A stretch of DNA of 64,000 bases from Stenotrophomonas sp. HITSZ_GD (GCF_029543105.1 NZ_JARQXB010000010.1:1-64000); one strand, 5' to 3'; positions 8,853-17,486 are shown, numbered from the stretch's first letter. Notes: a model not told the origin generated them from the letters alone. Made by a program: numbers and translations.

Positions 8853-9779
8853 ATGTCCGAACCCGCAGATGTCGCTACCCGCCCTTCCCTGCGCAAGCCG
8901 GCGCACTGGCCGATGTACCTGGCCCTGGTGGTGATGGTGGCCGCCGGGCGGCTGCCGTGGCTGCTGCAGCGCGCGCTCGGCCGCGGGATCGGCTGGATCG
9001 CCTTCCATGTGGCCGGCACGCGCCGCCACGCCGCCGAGGTCAACCTGCGCCTGTGCTTTCCCGAGCAGGACGATGCCTGGCGCGCGCGCCTGCTGCGCGA
9101 CAGCTTCGATGCGCTGGGCGTAGGCCTGTTCGAGTTCGCGCGCGCGTGGTGGGGCAGCATCGAGGCGATCCGCCCGCGGGTGCGCATCGAGGGCCTCGAA
9201 CACCTGCGTGCGCTGCAGGCCGAAGGCCGCGGCGTGCTGCTGGTGTCCGGCCACTTCATGACCCTGGAGATGTGCGGCCGGCTGCTGTGCGACTACGTGC
9301 CGCTGGCCGGCATGTACCGCCGCCACCGCAACCCGGTGTTCGAATGGGCGGTCAAGCGCGGCCGCTTGCGCTACGCGCAGGCGATGTTCGCCAACGAAGA
9401 CCTGCGCGCGACGATCAAGCACCTCAAGAAGGGCGGTTTCCTCTGGTACGCGCCGGACCAGGACATGCGCGGCAAGGACACCGTGTTCGTGCCGTTCTTC
9501 GGCCATCCGGCGGCGACCATCACCGCGACCCACCAGCTCTCGCGCCTGACCGGTTGCGCGGTGGTGCCCTACTTCCACCGCCGCGAGGGCGGCGACTACA
9601 TCCTGCGCGTGGGCGCGCCGCTGCCGGGGATTCCCTCCGACGATGCGGTGGCCGACACCGCGCAGGTCAACGCGGCCATCGAGGACATGGTGCGCGAGGC
9701 GCCGGACCAGTACCTGTGGATCCACCGCCGCTTCAAGCGCCAGCCGGGCGGCGGGCCGAAGCTGCGCATGTACCAGTGA
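8853..9779 (+). CDS. LpxL/HtrB-type lipid A acyltransferase
   Basis: 308-residue inner-membrane acyltransferase of the LpxL/LpxM (lysophospholipid acyltransferase) family, which adds a secondary acyl chain to Kdo-lipid A. One N-terminal membrane helix (YLALVVMVAAGRLPWLL) is followed by the catalytic H-x4-E motif (HFMTLE, about residues 131-136), and the conserved APDQDM block about 80 residues later. Placement back to back with waaA supports a role directly after Kdo transfer. Whether it is LpxL or a LpxM/LpxP-like paralogue cannot be decided, so no symbol is given. Confidence 0.88.
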   Translation: MSEPADVATRPSLRKPAHWPMYLALVVMVAAGRLPWLLQRALGRGIGWIAFHVAGTRRHAAEVNLRLCFPEQDDAWRARLLRDSFDALGVGLFEFARAWWGSIEAIRPRVRIEGLEHLRALQAEGRGVLLVSGHFMTLEMCGRLLCDYVPLAGMYRRHRNPVFEWAVKRGRLRYAQAMFANEDLRATIKHLKKGGFLWYAPDQDMRGKDTVFVPFFGHPAATITATHQLSRLTGCAVVPYFHRREGGDYILRVGAPLPGIPSDDAVADTAQVNAAIEDMVREAPDQYLWIHRRFKRQPGGGPKLRMYQ

Positions 9780-11099
9780 TCACGCCGCGGCGCGGCGATC
9801 CTCGTTGAGCAATGCGCCGGCGTAGAGGCCGGCCAACATCAGCGTCAGGCCGCCCCAGAAGCTGGAATAGAACGCCAGGTGGGTGTTGAACGGGAAGACC
9901 GTGACCAGCAGCGCCACCATCGCCGGCCGTGCCTGCTCGCGCGCCGCCGGGCTGGAATAACGCCACGCGCGCCATGCCTGCGCCGCGCCGGCCAACCACA
10001 GGAACAGCCCGAAGAAGCCGGTCTCGGCGAGGATTTCCAGCACGATCTGGTGCGCGTGGAAGGCCGGGCCTTCGCCCCAGGCCGGCGCGTGGCCGGGATC
10101 GGGATCGCACTGCGGATACGCCTCGCGGAAACCGCGCGCGCCCACGCCATTGAGCGGATGCTCGCGCACCATGCACAGCGCCGCCGACCAGATCTGCGCA
10201 CGCCCGGACAGCGCGGCGTCCACGCCTTCGCGGCCGGCGCCCACCATCGTGGTCGTGCGCAGCACGCGTTCGTGCACCTGCGGGGAGACGTTGAACAGCA
10301 CCACCACACCCAGCAGCGCGGCCACGCCGACCGCCGCCATGCCGCGCCCGCCGATCAGCCGCCAGCCGGAGCACAGCAGCACCAGCGCATAGGTGAGCCA
10401 GGCCGCGCGCGCGCCCGCCATCACCACCACGGCCCCGCATGCCAGCGCGGCCAGCAGCCACGCCACGCGGCCGCGCGCGGCGGCGGCGAACAGCAGGAAC
10501 GGCGAGAGGCTGGCCAAGGTCTGGCCGAACTTCAGGTTGCACGGCCCGAGCAGGCCGCTGAGCCGGTCGACCGCGGCGATCTCCTGCGGCGTGCACAGGC
10601 CGTGGCCGCTGATCGCCCACTTCAGCTGGTCCATCGACCAGAACAAGGGGCTGGTGCCCCAGGCCGCCTGCAGCAGCGCATCGAGCGTCCACACCGCGCC
10701 GATGATCGCCAGGCCGCCGAAGGTGCGCCGGCGCCGCACCGGATCGGCCACGGCGATCGCGCACAACCACATGAAAGGCAGGTAGCGCAGGTCGGTCAAC
10801 GACTTGCGCAAGGCCAGCGGCATGTCGATGGCATCAAAGGCCGACAGCAGCTCCGGCAGCCAATAGGCCAGGAACAGCACGCTGGTCAGTGCCCAGGCCG
10901 CGCCGCTGAGCAACTGCGTACCGCCGCGGAAGCGACGCCGCAGCAAGCGCCATATCGCGAACACCGCCCCGAGCGACAGCACCGTCTCGGCCAGCCCCGG
11001 CGCCGGCCACAGCGCAACGAACACGATCACCCACACCGGCGCCCAGCGCCCGGCATGGGGCGGCAACGGTGCGATGGCATCAACGGGGGCGTTGGGCAT
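9780..11099 (-). CDS. O-antigen ligase-like (Wzy_C/WaaL) membrane protein
   Basis: 439-residue polytopic membrane protein with about ten to twelve helices and the large periplasmic loop of the O-antigen ligase/polymerase family; the loop holds RAQIWSAAL and GVGARGFREAYPQC followed by HAHQIVLEILAETGFFGL, the Wzy_C signature (HxH near residue 330). It probably ligates or polymerises a surface glycan onto lipid A-core. It is the last gene of a zinc-ribbon/GT4/ligase operon, overlapping the GT4 gene by 20 bases, and ends immediately next to the stop of the convergent acyltransferase gene, with no space for a classical terminator. Confidence 0.85.
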   Translation of the reverse strand: MPNAPVDAIAPLPPHAGRWAPVWVIVFVALWPAPGLAETVLSLGAVFAIWRLLRRRFRGGTQLLSGAAWALTSVLFLAYWLPELLSAFDAIDMPLALRKSLTDLRYLPFMWLCAIAVADPVRRRRTFGGLAIIGAVWTLDALLQAAWGTSPLFWSMDQLKWAISGHGLCTPQEIAAVDRLSGLLGPCNLKFGQTLASLSPFLLFAAAARGRVAWLLAALACGAVVVMAGARAAWLTYALVLLCSGWRLIGGRGMAAVGVAALLGVVVLFNVSPQVHERVLRTTTMVGAGREGVDAALSGRAQIWSAALCMVREHPLNGVGARGFREAYPQCDPDPGHAPAWGEGPAFHAHQIVLEILAETGFFGLFLWLAGAAQAWRAWRYSSPAAREQARPAMVALLVTVFPFNTHLAFYSSFWGGLTLMLAGLYAGALLNEDRRAAA

Positions 11100-12192
11100 A
11101 GACCTTCAGGGTGCTGTCCTGCATCGCGTGCAGGGTATAGGGAATCCGCGCGAGCGGTGCGGGCGGCGCCTGCAGCAGGTCGCGCGCCTGGCGGGCCAGC
11201 GCCTCCTCGTCGAACGGGGCCACCGCGCCGCGCGGCTGGAATTCGGCCAGCAGTTCGCCCACGCCGCCATGCGCCCACCCCAGCACCGGGCGGCCCACGG
11301 ACAGCGCCTCCAGCACGGTGCGGCCGAAGGCTTCGGGCTTGCGCGAGAGCTGCAACACCAGATCGCACGCCGCATAGGCCTCGGCGATGCGCGAGGTCGG
11401 CTCGGTGAAAGCAACGGCATCGGCCACGCCCAGGCGCGCGGCTTCGCCCTCCAGCTCGCGCACGTAGTCCTCGCGGCCGGGCTCGCGCGCGCCGGGCAAC
11501 CACAGGCGGGCGTCGGTGCCGTCGGCGCGCAGCCGCGCGAGCAGGCGCAGGCCGTCGGCGTGGCCTTTCAACCGAGTCCCGCGGCCGGGCAGCAGCAGCC
11601 AGGGGCCGTCGCCGTCGAGTGCCGGCACCTCGCCGCGCGCCCACGCGCGGGCCGCCGGATCGGGCCAGAGACGGCGCGGAAACTGCGCCATGTCGATCCC
11701 CCGCGGGATGACGCGCAACTTGCGCGGATCGGTGCGCGGATAGTGTTGCAGCACGTAGTCCTGCACCGTACGCGACACGCAGATCACCTGTTCGCCGTAG
11801 GTCATCACGGCGCTGTAGCGCCCGGGCGAATTGAGCCCGTGCACGGTGGTGATGAAGCGCGGGCGCAGGTCGGCGGGCATGCCCCGCAGCGCATACCAGC
11901 CCAGCCAGGCCGGCAGGCGCGAACGCGCATGGACGATATCGGCCCCGCATTCGACGAACAGCCGGCGCAGCGCCGGCACGTGGCGCAGGGTGAGCAGCGA
12001 CTTGCGGCCAATATCCAGCGTGACGTGTTCGGCGCCACTGGCCAGCAACGGGCGCACCAGCCGCCCGCCCGCCGAGACCACGATCGCGCGATGCCCGGCG
12101 CGCACCAGCGCCTGGGCGATCTCGAGCGTGGAGCGTTCGACGCCGCCCGAATGCAGGGCCGGCAACAGCTGCACCACGGTCAGGCGGTGCAT
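11080..12192 (-). CDS. GT4-family glycosyltransferase
   Basis: 370-residue GT-B glycosyltransferase of family GT4. The N-terminal half begins LLPALHSGGVERSTLEIA, the typical GGxE loop; the C-terminal half has AFTEPTSRIAEAYAACDLVLQLSRKPEAFGRTVLEAL with the EAFGRTVLEA nucleotide-sugar signature (E-x7-E). It probably adds a sugar to the LPS core or to an outer glycan. Upstream is the small zinc-ribbon gene (10 bases away); downstream it overlaps the ligase-like gene, so the three form one unit. Donor and acceptor are unknown. Confidence 0.87.
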   Translation of the reverse strand: MHRLTVVQLLPALHSGGVERSTLEIAQALVRAGHRAIVVSAGGRLVRPLLASGAEHVTLDIGRKSLLTLRHVPALRRLFVECGADIVHARSRLPAWLGWYALRGMPADLRPRFITTVHGLNSPGRYSAVMTYGEQVICVSRTVQDYVLQHYPRTDPRKLRVIPRGIDMAQFPRRLWPDPAARAWARGEVPALDGDGPWLLLPGRGTRLKGHADGLRLLARLRADGTDARLWLPGAREPGREDYVRELEGEAARLGVADAVAFTEPTSRIAEAYAACDLVLQLSRKPEAFGRTVLEALSVGRPVLGWAHGGVGELLAEFQPRGAVAPFDEEALARQARDLLQAPPAPLARIPYTLHAMQDSTLKVYAQRPR

Positions 12193-12202
12193 CGGGCGCG
12201 AA

Positions 12203-12400
12203 TCAGTCGACCAGGACGAAGATCGCGCCGCAGTACGGGCACTGGGCCTGCTGGTTCGGCTCGTCCTCGATGGGCAGGTAGACGCGCGGATGCGAGTTCC
12301 ACAGCGCCATCTCCGGCGTCGGGCAGCTCAGCGGCAGCTCGCTGCGGTGCACGTTGTAGCGCTTCTCGGCGTTGGCGGGCGCGGTGGCGGTATGGCTCAT
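12203..12400 (-). CDS. Small zinc-finger (zf-CHCC/NDUFS6-like) protein
   Basis: 65-residue protein. The C-terminal half reads SCPTPEMALWNSHPRVYLPI and then CPYCGAIF, giving the C-x9..11-H-x15-CxxC pattern of the zinc-finger-domain family related to the mitochondrial NDUFS6 subunit. Such proteins are common in proteobacteria; the role is unclear. It is the first gene ahead of the GT4 and ligase genes, with a candidate promoter 30 bases upstream. The link to LPS may be only positional. Confidence 0.8.
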   Translation of the reverse strand: MSHTATAPANAEKRYNVHRSELPLSCPTPEMALWNSHPRVYLPIEDEPNQQAQCPYCGAIFVLVD

Positions 12401-12435
12401 GGCGGGGGTCGCTGGCAGACGGAACGGATGGGCCA

Positions 12436-12441
12436 ATTCTA
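12436..12441 (-). promoter_or_regulatory. Candidate -10 box for the zinc-ribbon/GT4/ligase operon
   Basis: TAGAAT on the minus strand, about 36 bases upstream of the ATG at 12400, in the 65-base gap after the ABC exporter gene. It suggests the LPS-related operon has its own promoter and is not merely the tail of the exporter operon. No convincing -35 box is visible. Confidence 0.35.
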
Positions 12442-12465
12442 CCAGCGGGCGGGGTGCGGGCGGCG

Positions 12466-14562
12466 TCAGCCCGGCGAGCCGGGGTCGTTGATCGCCCGCG
12501 GGCGGATCTCCTCCACGATGCGCCCGGCGTCCATCACCAGGATGCGGTCGGCGCTGGCGATCGTCTCCGGCCGATGGGCAACGATCACCCGGGTCAGCCG
12601 CAATTGCCGCACGGCCTCGCTGACCTGCTGCTCGCGGGCCACGTCGAGGTGGCTGGTGGCCTCGTCCAGCACCAGCACGCGGGGCCGCCGGTACAGCGCC
12701 CGCGCCAGGATCAGCCGCTGCTTCTGCCCGCCCGACAGCGCGCTGCCCATGTCGCCGATCAGCCCGTGGTAGCCCATCGGCATGGCGAGGATGTCCTCGT
12801 GCACCGCCGCCAACCGCGCCGCCTCCTCCACCCGGCCCAGGTCGAACGCCGGGTCGAAGAAGCTGATGTTGTCGGCGATGCTGCCGGCGAACAGCTGGTC
12901 GTCCTGCATCACCACGCCGAACATCGCGCGCGCCCTGGCCGGCCCCAGCCGCCACAGGTCCTCGCCGCCGAGGCGAATGGTGCCGGCCTGCGGCCGCTGC
13001 AGCCCCAGCAGCAGCTTGAGCAAGGTGCTCTTGCCGCAGCCGGAGGCCCCGATGATGGCCACCGATTCGCCCTCCGCCACGCGCAGGCTGCAGTCCTCCA
13101 GCACCCAGGGTTCGCCATCGGCGTAGCGAAAGCGCAGGCCTTGGATCTCCAGCGACGCCGCCGCAGGCAGGGACGCGCTGGCGAGGCCGGCGCCCTCGTC
13201 CGGCGTGGCGAGCACGATGTCGGCCAGCCGCTCGCCATGCAGGCGCAGCATGCGCAGCTCCATCCACTTGTCGATCAGCGCGGACATGCGCCCGGCGAAC
13301 TGGTCCTTGTAGGCCAGGTAGGCCACCAGCATGCCGACCGAGAACACCCCGCGCAGCGCCAGCACCGCGGCGATCCACACCACCGCCACGCGCTCCAGCC
13401 CGAAGACGAGCTGGCTGGCCGTGCCGAAGCCCAGGTCCAGCCGCGCCAGCCGCACCTCGGCGTTGACGGTGTCGACCATGAGGTTCTCGTAGCCGGCGCG
13501 CCGGCGCGGCTCCTCGCCGGCGATCTTCAGGCTCTGGATGCCGCGCAGCGATTCGAGCAGGTGGCTCTCCTGGCGCGCGGCGGCCACCAGCTGCCGCTCG
13601 GTGCCGTCGCGCAGCGGGCGGAATGCCAGCGCGCGAATGCCCAGGTAGGCCAGCACCGCGCAGAGCGTGACCAGCGCGAGCTTCCAGCTGTAGACCAGCA
13701 TGAGCACGAGGGTCACCGCCGCCATCAGGCCGTCGATCAGCGCTTCGACGAAATTGGTGGTCAAGGTCCGCTGGATCGACTGCACCGACCCCAGGCGCGA
13801 GGTGATGTCGCCCAGGTGGCGCTTTTCGAAATAATCCAGCGGCAGCCGCAGCAGGTGCGCGAACACGTTGCCCATCCATTGCAGCCCCAACGACGCGGAC
13901 AGCTGCACCACCGTCCAGCCGCGCAACAGGCCGATGGCGATCTGCAACAGCAACGCCAGGCCGAAACCCAGGCCCAGCACGGCCAGCAGGTCGCGGTCGG
14001 CCGAGACGAGCACCTGGTCGATCACCCATTGCGAGTAGAACGGCGCCAGCACCACGAAGACCTGCAACGCCAGCGACAACGCCAGCACCTGGGCCAGCGA
14101 GGACCACGCGCCGCGCACGCGCCCGGTGAGTTGGCGGATCGAGACCGACGGCGCCGTGCGCCGGCGCTGGAAGCGCGCGTTGGGCACCAGCTCCAGCGCG
14201 ACGCCGGTGAAGTGCCTGGAAACCTCCGCCAGCGCCAGGCGGCGCTCGCCCAGTGCCGGGTCGAAGATGAGCGCCTTGCCACGCGACACCTTGGCCAACA
14301 CCACGAAGTGGTTGAGGTCCCAATGCAGGATGCACGGCACGCGCAGCTGGTGGAGGTGTTCGATCTCCAGGCGCAACGGGCGCGCGGACAAGCCGATGTC
14401 CTGCGCGATGCCGATCAGCTGGCCCAGCGAGGCGCCCTTGAGCGAGGTCGCATAGCGCTGCCGCAGTTCGGCCAGCGTGACCGCATGCCCGTGCGCACCG
14501 GCCACCATCGCCAGTGCGGCGAGCCCGCATTCGGCGGCTTCGGATTGCAGTATCGGTTTCAC
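12466..14562 (-). CDS. Peptidase-domain (C39) ABC exporter
   Basis: 698-residue ABC transporter that cleaves double-glycine-type leaders and exports the peptide. Order: N-terminal C39 peptidase (residues 1-130; catalytic Cys12 in EAAECGLAAL, His85 in NHFVVLAK, Asp101 in IFDPALGER, so the triad is intact), six-helix transmembrane domain (about 160-440), and an ATPase with Walker A GASGCGKST, signature LSGGQKQRL and Walker B VLVLDEATSHLD followed by an H-loop (IVAHRPET). The related colicin V and lantibiotic exporters have this layout. Downstream of the HlyD-type gene with a 22-base gap. The intact catalytic residues support processing of the peptide encoded at 15932. Confidence 0.93.
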   Translation of the reverse strand: MKPILQSEAAECGLAALAMVAGAHGHAVTLAELRQRYATSLKGASLGQLIGIAQDIGLSARPLRLEIEHLHQLRVPCILHWDLNHFVVLAKVSRGKALIFDPALGERRLALAEVSRHFTGVALELVPNARFQRRRTAPSVSIRQLTGRVRGAWSSLAQVLALSLALQVFVVLAPFYSQWVIDQVLVSADRDLLAVLGLGFGLALLLQIAIGLLRGWTVVQLSASLGLQWMGNVFAHLLRLPLDYFEKRHLGDITSRLGSVQSIQRTLTTNFVEALIDGLMAAVTLVLMLVYSWKLALVTLCAVLAYLGIRALAFRPLRDGTERQLVAAARQESHLLESLRGIQSLKIAGEEPRRRAGYENLMVDTVNAEVRLARLDLGFGTASQLVFGLERVAVVWIAAVLALRGVFSVGMLVAYLAYKDQFAGRMSALIDKWMELRMLRLHGERLADIVLATPDEGAGLASASLPAAASLEIQGLRFRYADGEPWVLEDCSLRVAEGESVAIIGASGCGKSTLLKLLLGLQRPQAGTIRLGGEDLWRLGPARARAMFGVVMQDDQLFAGSIADNISFFDPAFDLGRVEEAARLAAVHEDILAMPMGYHGLIGDMGSALSGGQKQRLILARALYRRPRVLVLDEATSHLDVAREQQVSEAVRQLRLTRVIVAHRPETIASADRILVMDAGRIVEEIRPRAINDPGSPG

Positions 14563-14584
14563 GGGAGGGGGCCGCGCACGGGCG

Positions 14585-15883
14585 TCATGACGGGTCCGCC
14601 GCGACGTCCACGCGGCCGGTGAGGGTGTAGAGCGGCTCGAAGATCCACTCGATCAGCCGCCGGCGCTCGCCCAGGATATCGGCCTCCAGCAACATGCCCG
14701 GATGCAGCGGCTCGGCCTTGCCATAGGCGGTGACATGCTGGCGCGCCAGCGCCACCACCACGCGGTAGTACGGCTCGCTGGCATTGCCGCCGAGCGCGCT
14801 CAGTTGCAGTTCGCGATGGCCAAGCGCGTTGCGCCCCACACGGCGGACCACGCCGCGCTGGTGGCCGAATTTCTGGTAGGGATACGCCTGGTAACGCAGC
14901 ATGACGTTGTCGCCGGGCGCGATGAACCCGATCGACCGGCTCGGCACCCACAACTCGGCTTCCAGCGTCGCGTCCGCCGGCACCAGCATCAGCAGCGGCT
15001 GGCCGGCCTGCACGGCCTGCCCCGCCTTGACCAGCTGGTTGGCCACGATGCCTTCCACCGTGGCGGTGATCGCCTGCGCGCCGCGCGCCTCGGTTTCCAC
15101 CTGTTCCTGTGCCAGCTGCGCGAGCGCGTGGCGAAGATCCGCCCGCGCCGACAGCCGCTGGCCCGGCAATTCGGCCAGCGCCTGCGCCAGTTGCGCCAGC
15201 GCGCGCGTGCCGCTCGCCGCGGTACGCCGCATCGCTTGGAGCTGCGCCGCCTGGTCCAGCACCGCAGCCTGCTGCTGTTCGACCTGGGCGGCGCTCACGT
15301 AACGCCCGACGTGCAACGCCTGTAGCCGCGCCAACGATTGCTGCGCCAGCGCCAGCGCATCTTCGCGCACGCGGATTTCCTCCTCCACCTGCGCCTGCTC
15401 GCGGTGCATGGCCTCGCGCTGCGCACGCAAGCCCCGCGCCTGGGTATCGAGCACTTCCTCGCGCGCTTGCTCGGCCGATTCCAGCCCGGCGCGGCGGTCG
15501 GCCAGCCGCGAGGCCAGCGTGGCGATCGCATCGGCCCCGGCGCCCGTGGCCAGCGGCATGTCCAGCCGCAGCAACGCCTGCCCCGCGCGCACGCGCCCGC
15601 CTTCTTCGGCATTCAACTGCGCCACCACGCCGGCCACCGGCGCCACCACGGTCACCGCGCCGCGCACCGGTACGAGTTGGCCGATGACGTTGCTGCGGCG
15701 CGTATACGTGCCCAGCGAGAGAAACAGCACGATGGCCAGCGCGGCGGCCACCGCGAGCAGCACCAACGCGTGCGAGGACAGCGGCCGCGCCAGCGCGATG
15801 CCGCCGAGCCACGTGTCGCGCCGCGCGGCGAGCACCTCTTCGCGGAAAAGATCGTCGGCCATACGCCTTGCGTCCTTGCCCAT
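14585..15883 (-). CDS. HlyD-family secretion adaptor
   Basis: 432-residue membrane fusion protein for type I or microcin-type secretion. A short cytoplasmic N-terminus and one membrane helix (VLLAVAAALAIVLFLSLG, about residues 40-57) are followed by the first lipoyl half (GAVTVVAPVAGVVAQL), a long coiled coil rich in Arg, Ala and Gln (about 120-270), the second lipoyl half (ATVEGIVANQLVKAGQ) and a C-terminal beta domain. An alternative ATG at 15862 (MADDLF) is possible. It lies 48 bases after the precursor peptide gene and 22 before the exporter gene, forming a peptide-adaptor-ABC operon; the outer membrane partner is probably TolC (6019). Confidence 0.9.
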   Translation of the reverse strand: MGKDARRMADDLFREEVLAARRDTWLGGIALARPLSSHALVLLAVAAALAIVLFLSLGTYTRRSNVIGQLVPVRGAVTVVAPVAGVVAQLNAEEGGRVRAGQALLRLDMPLATGAGADAIATLASRLADRRAGLESAEQAREEVLDTQARGLRAQREAMHREQAQVEEEIRVREDALALAQQSLARLQALHVGRYVSAAQVEQQQAAVLDQAAQLQAMRRTAASGTRALAQLAQALAELPGQRLSARADLRHALAQLAQEQVETEARGAQAITATVEGIVANQLVKAGQAVQAGQPLLMLVPADATLEAELWVPSRSIGFIAPGDNVMLRYQAYPYQKFGHQRGVVRRVGRNALGHRELQLSALGGNASEPYYRVVVALARQHVTAYGKAEPLHPGMLLEADILGERRRLIEWIFEPLYTLTGRVDVAADPS

Positions 15884-15931
15884 GCGGAGGGGCGCCGCCT
15901 TGACGACGGCGCCCCCGAACCGCTCGCTGGC

Positions 15932-16147
15932 TTAGCAGAACGCCAGGCCGAAGAGCTTGAGCTTCACCACGGCCGCCACGCCCAGCGCCACCGCGCCGCC
16001 GGCCACGGCGGCCGCCTTCAGGGCACCGACGGCCGCATAGCCGGCGCTGCCCGCCGGGGTGTAGCAATAGACGGTCTGTGCCGGCACCGCGCAGCTGCGG
16101 CCTGCGCCGTTGACGGCGGCGATTTCTGCAATGGTCAGTTCACGCAT
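15932..16147 (-). CDS. Double-glycine-type secreted peptide precursor (bacteriocin/microcin-like)
   Basis: 71-residue peptide directly upstream of the adaptor and C39 exporter genes, with a strong Shine-Dalgarno (AAGGAG, seven bases before ATG). The leader MRELTIAEIAAVNGA fits the L(-12)-S/T(-11)-E(-8)-L/I(-7)-I/V(-4)-G(-2)-G/A(-1) consensus exactly if cleavage follows Gly14-Ala15. The predicted mature peptide (56 residues) begins GRSCAVPAQTVYC, has Cys19, Cys28 and a C-terminal Cys71, and a long Ala/Gly/Val-rich hydrophobic helix with GxxxG-like spacing (about residues 36-61), then KLKLFGLAFC. This suggests a membrane-active, possibly disulfide-bonded peptide. I do not recognise it as a named bacteriocin; activity is inferred. 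Confidence 0.8.
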   Translation of the reverse strand: MRELTIAEIAAVNGAGRSCAVPAQTVYCYTPAGSAGYAAVGALKAAAVAGGAVALGVAAVVKLKLFGLAFC

Positions 16148-16298
16148 GGAATGTCTCCTTGTTGCTTGGGAGGGATGGGATAAGCGCCCGCCTGGCGCGA
16201 TGTCCTGCTACGCAGCGACGCGCACGCCGGCGAGCGGGCGGCATGTTGCGCATTCCCAGCGACGCGAACAATCGCAAAAAGACATCCATTCCACGTTT
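16148..16298. promoter_or_regulatory. Gap upstream of the precursor peptide gene
   Basis: 151-base intergenic stretch between the membrane protein stop and the precursor start. Apart from the peptide Shine-Dalgarno at its downstream edge I see no convincing -35/-10 pair and no strong terminator; there is an A/T-richer patch around 16268-16300. It may hold a promoter for peptide-adaptor-exporter, or these genes may be read through from the membrane protein gene. Confidence 0.2.
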
Positions 16299-17096
16299 TC
16301 AGCCAACGCGATTCTTCGCAATTGGATTCGTCTCATCGGCATGCGGCCGTGCGTCGCCCCGGGCCGCGCAGGCGCGCCGCACCACCGCGTACTGCGTCAG
16401 CCACGTGGCGGCCAGCAGCGCCGCCGGCATCGCGACGCGGGAGATCGGCACCCAGCCCATCCACTCCATCGCCAGGTAAACGCGGCCGACATAGGCCCAG
16501 GGCAGATAGAAGGCGAACGTCGCCAGCACGAAGTCGATATGCCGTTCCATCCCGAGCAGGCGGCCCAGGCTTCCTGGCCGCATGCCGAGCAGGGCCAACG
16601 CAAACGGCAGCCGGCCGCGTGCCTGGACCTCGCCGATGTACCAGGCCCATCGCGCCAGCAGGTTGCGCCATAGCGACACCGACAACGACAGGAAGGCGAG
16701 CTGCACCATGCCCGCGCCCGCCAGGATCCCCGCCAGCGGCCAGCGCCCGACCAGCGGCCGCACTAGCACGTTGGCCTCCTCGGTCAGCGCGGGCGAGTGC
16801 CAGAGCGTGGCCGCGATATCGGCCGCCGCGGCCACGACGAAGAATACGGCGCCCGCCCGCGCGAGGCGGGCACGCAAGGTGCCCGCGGGCACCTCGCGCG
16901 GGAAACGCCATGCCGCCACCGCCGAGGCACACAAGCTGGCCGCGGCCAGCACGATCCAGCCTGCCGGCGCGTCCTGCGTGGGCAGCATGGCCAGGGCGGC
17001 GCCCGTCAATGCGGCCACCAGCAGGCACCTGCCGCACCATAGATAGGCGGACGAGAGGGAAGCATCCCGCCGCGCGGTGGCGTCCTGGCGCGCCAT
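16299..17096 (-). CDS. Polytopic membrane protein, candidate immunity protein
   Basis: 265-residue protein of unknown family with about six predicted membrane helices (near residues 18-40, 46-64, 79-98, 120-142, 187-210 and 222-240). The segment DIAATLWHSPALTEEANVLV followed by paired membrane helices recalls the D-x-x-x-T...E-x-N pattern of DUF5658-like small membrane proteins, but I cannot confirm membership. It precedes the precursor peptide on the same strand, which is where immunity or accessory membrane proteins are often found. Its ATG overlaps the stop of the 45-codon ORF at 17096-17233 by one base (TGATG) and lacks its own Shine-Dalgarno, so translation is probably coupled. A longer in-frame start upstream is possible. 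Confidence 0.6.
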   Translation of the reverse strand: MARQDATARRDASLSSAYLWCGRCLLVAALTGAALAMLPTQDAPAGWIVLAAASLCASAVAAWRFPREVPAGTLRARLARAGAVFFVVAAAADIAATLWHSPALTEEANVLVRPLVGRWPLAGILAGAGMVQLAFLSLSVSLWRNLLARWAWYIGEVQARGRLPFALALLGMRPGSLGRLLGMERHIDFVLATFAFYLPWAYVGRVYLAMEWMGWVPISRVAMPAALLAATWLTQYAVVRRACAARGDARPHADETNPIAKNRVG

Positions 17097-17233
17097 CAGG
17101 CCGCTGCTCGATTCGGCTTTCCGCCGCGGCGTAGCGCTGGCCCATGCGAATACCGCGCTCGTGGCAGGGCCGAATCCACGGGCAACGGAAGGCCAGCCAC
17201 TCCGCTGAAGTCCTGGCTCGTCGATGGACGCAT
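17096..17233 (-). CDS. 45-residue ORF translationally coupled to the membrane protein
   Basis: Small ORF beginning ATGCGTCCATCG with an excellent Shine-Dalgarno (GAGGAG, seven bases upstream) and ending in TGA that overlaps the next ATG (TGATG). The product is polar and rich in Pro, Arg, Gly and Ser (MRPSTSQDFSGVAGLPLPVD at the N-terminus, ending NRAAA), with no signal peptide or membrane helix. It could be a true small protein, a second peptide of the secretion locus, or only a translated leader that sets expression of the membrane protein. No known family recognised. Confidence 0.5.
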   Translation of the reverse strand: MRPSTSQDFSGVAGLPLPVDSALPRARYSHGPALRRGGKPNRAAA

Positions 17234-17486
17234 GTCGATTCTCCTCGTGGCGTGGCATGCCGCATGCGGTTGAAGTCCGCGATGCGAGGAAGCAAGCGTC
17301 CAACAACGTGATCGCACCCCACAAGCGCACCCACAGGTCAAACCTACTGACATCGAAGGCACACACGCCCGCGTGACAACGCGTACGCGCCCCAGCGCCA
17401 TCACGGATAAACAAGATGCGTCAGAATTGCTGACAGCCCGCCCAAGCGACTTTCCACGCGCTATCTTCCCGCTCCAGGAGAAGTGC
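17234..17486. promoter_or_regulatory. Divergent promoter region of the peptide locus
   Basis: 253-base gap between the 45-codon ORF (-) and the Cro/CI-type regulator (+), the largest gap of the window. It must contain the promoters of both transcripts and, if the regulator is local, its operator. I could not pick a convincing inverted repeat or sigma-70 pair by eye. Confidence 0.35.

Noticed and set aside
12203-14530. 775-codon minus-strand frame ending in the small zinc-ribbon protein, as a possible fusion
   Set aside because: Only the last 65 codons look like protein; the rest is an out-of-frame shadow of the ABC exporter. A separate start at 12400 explains the small protein.
11074-14622. 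1182-codon open frame on the plus strand opposite the GT4 and ABC exporter genes
   Set aside because: It spans several real minus-strand genes and intergenic gaps, has no domain, and shows the His/Gln/Arg bias of antisense frames.
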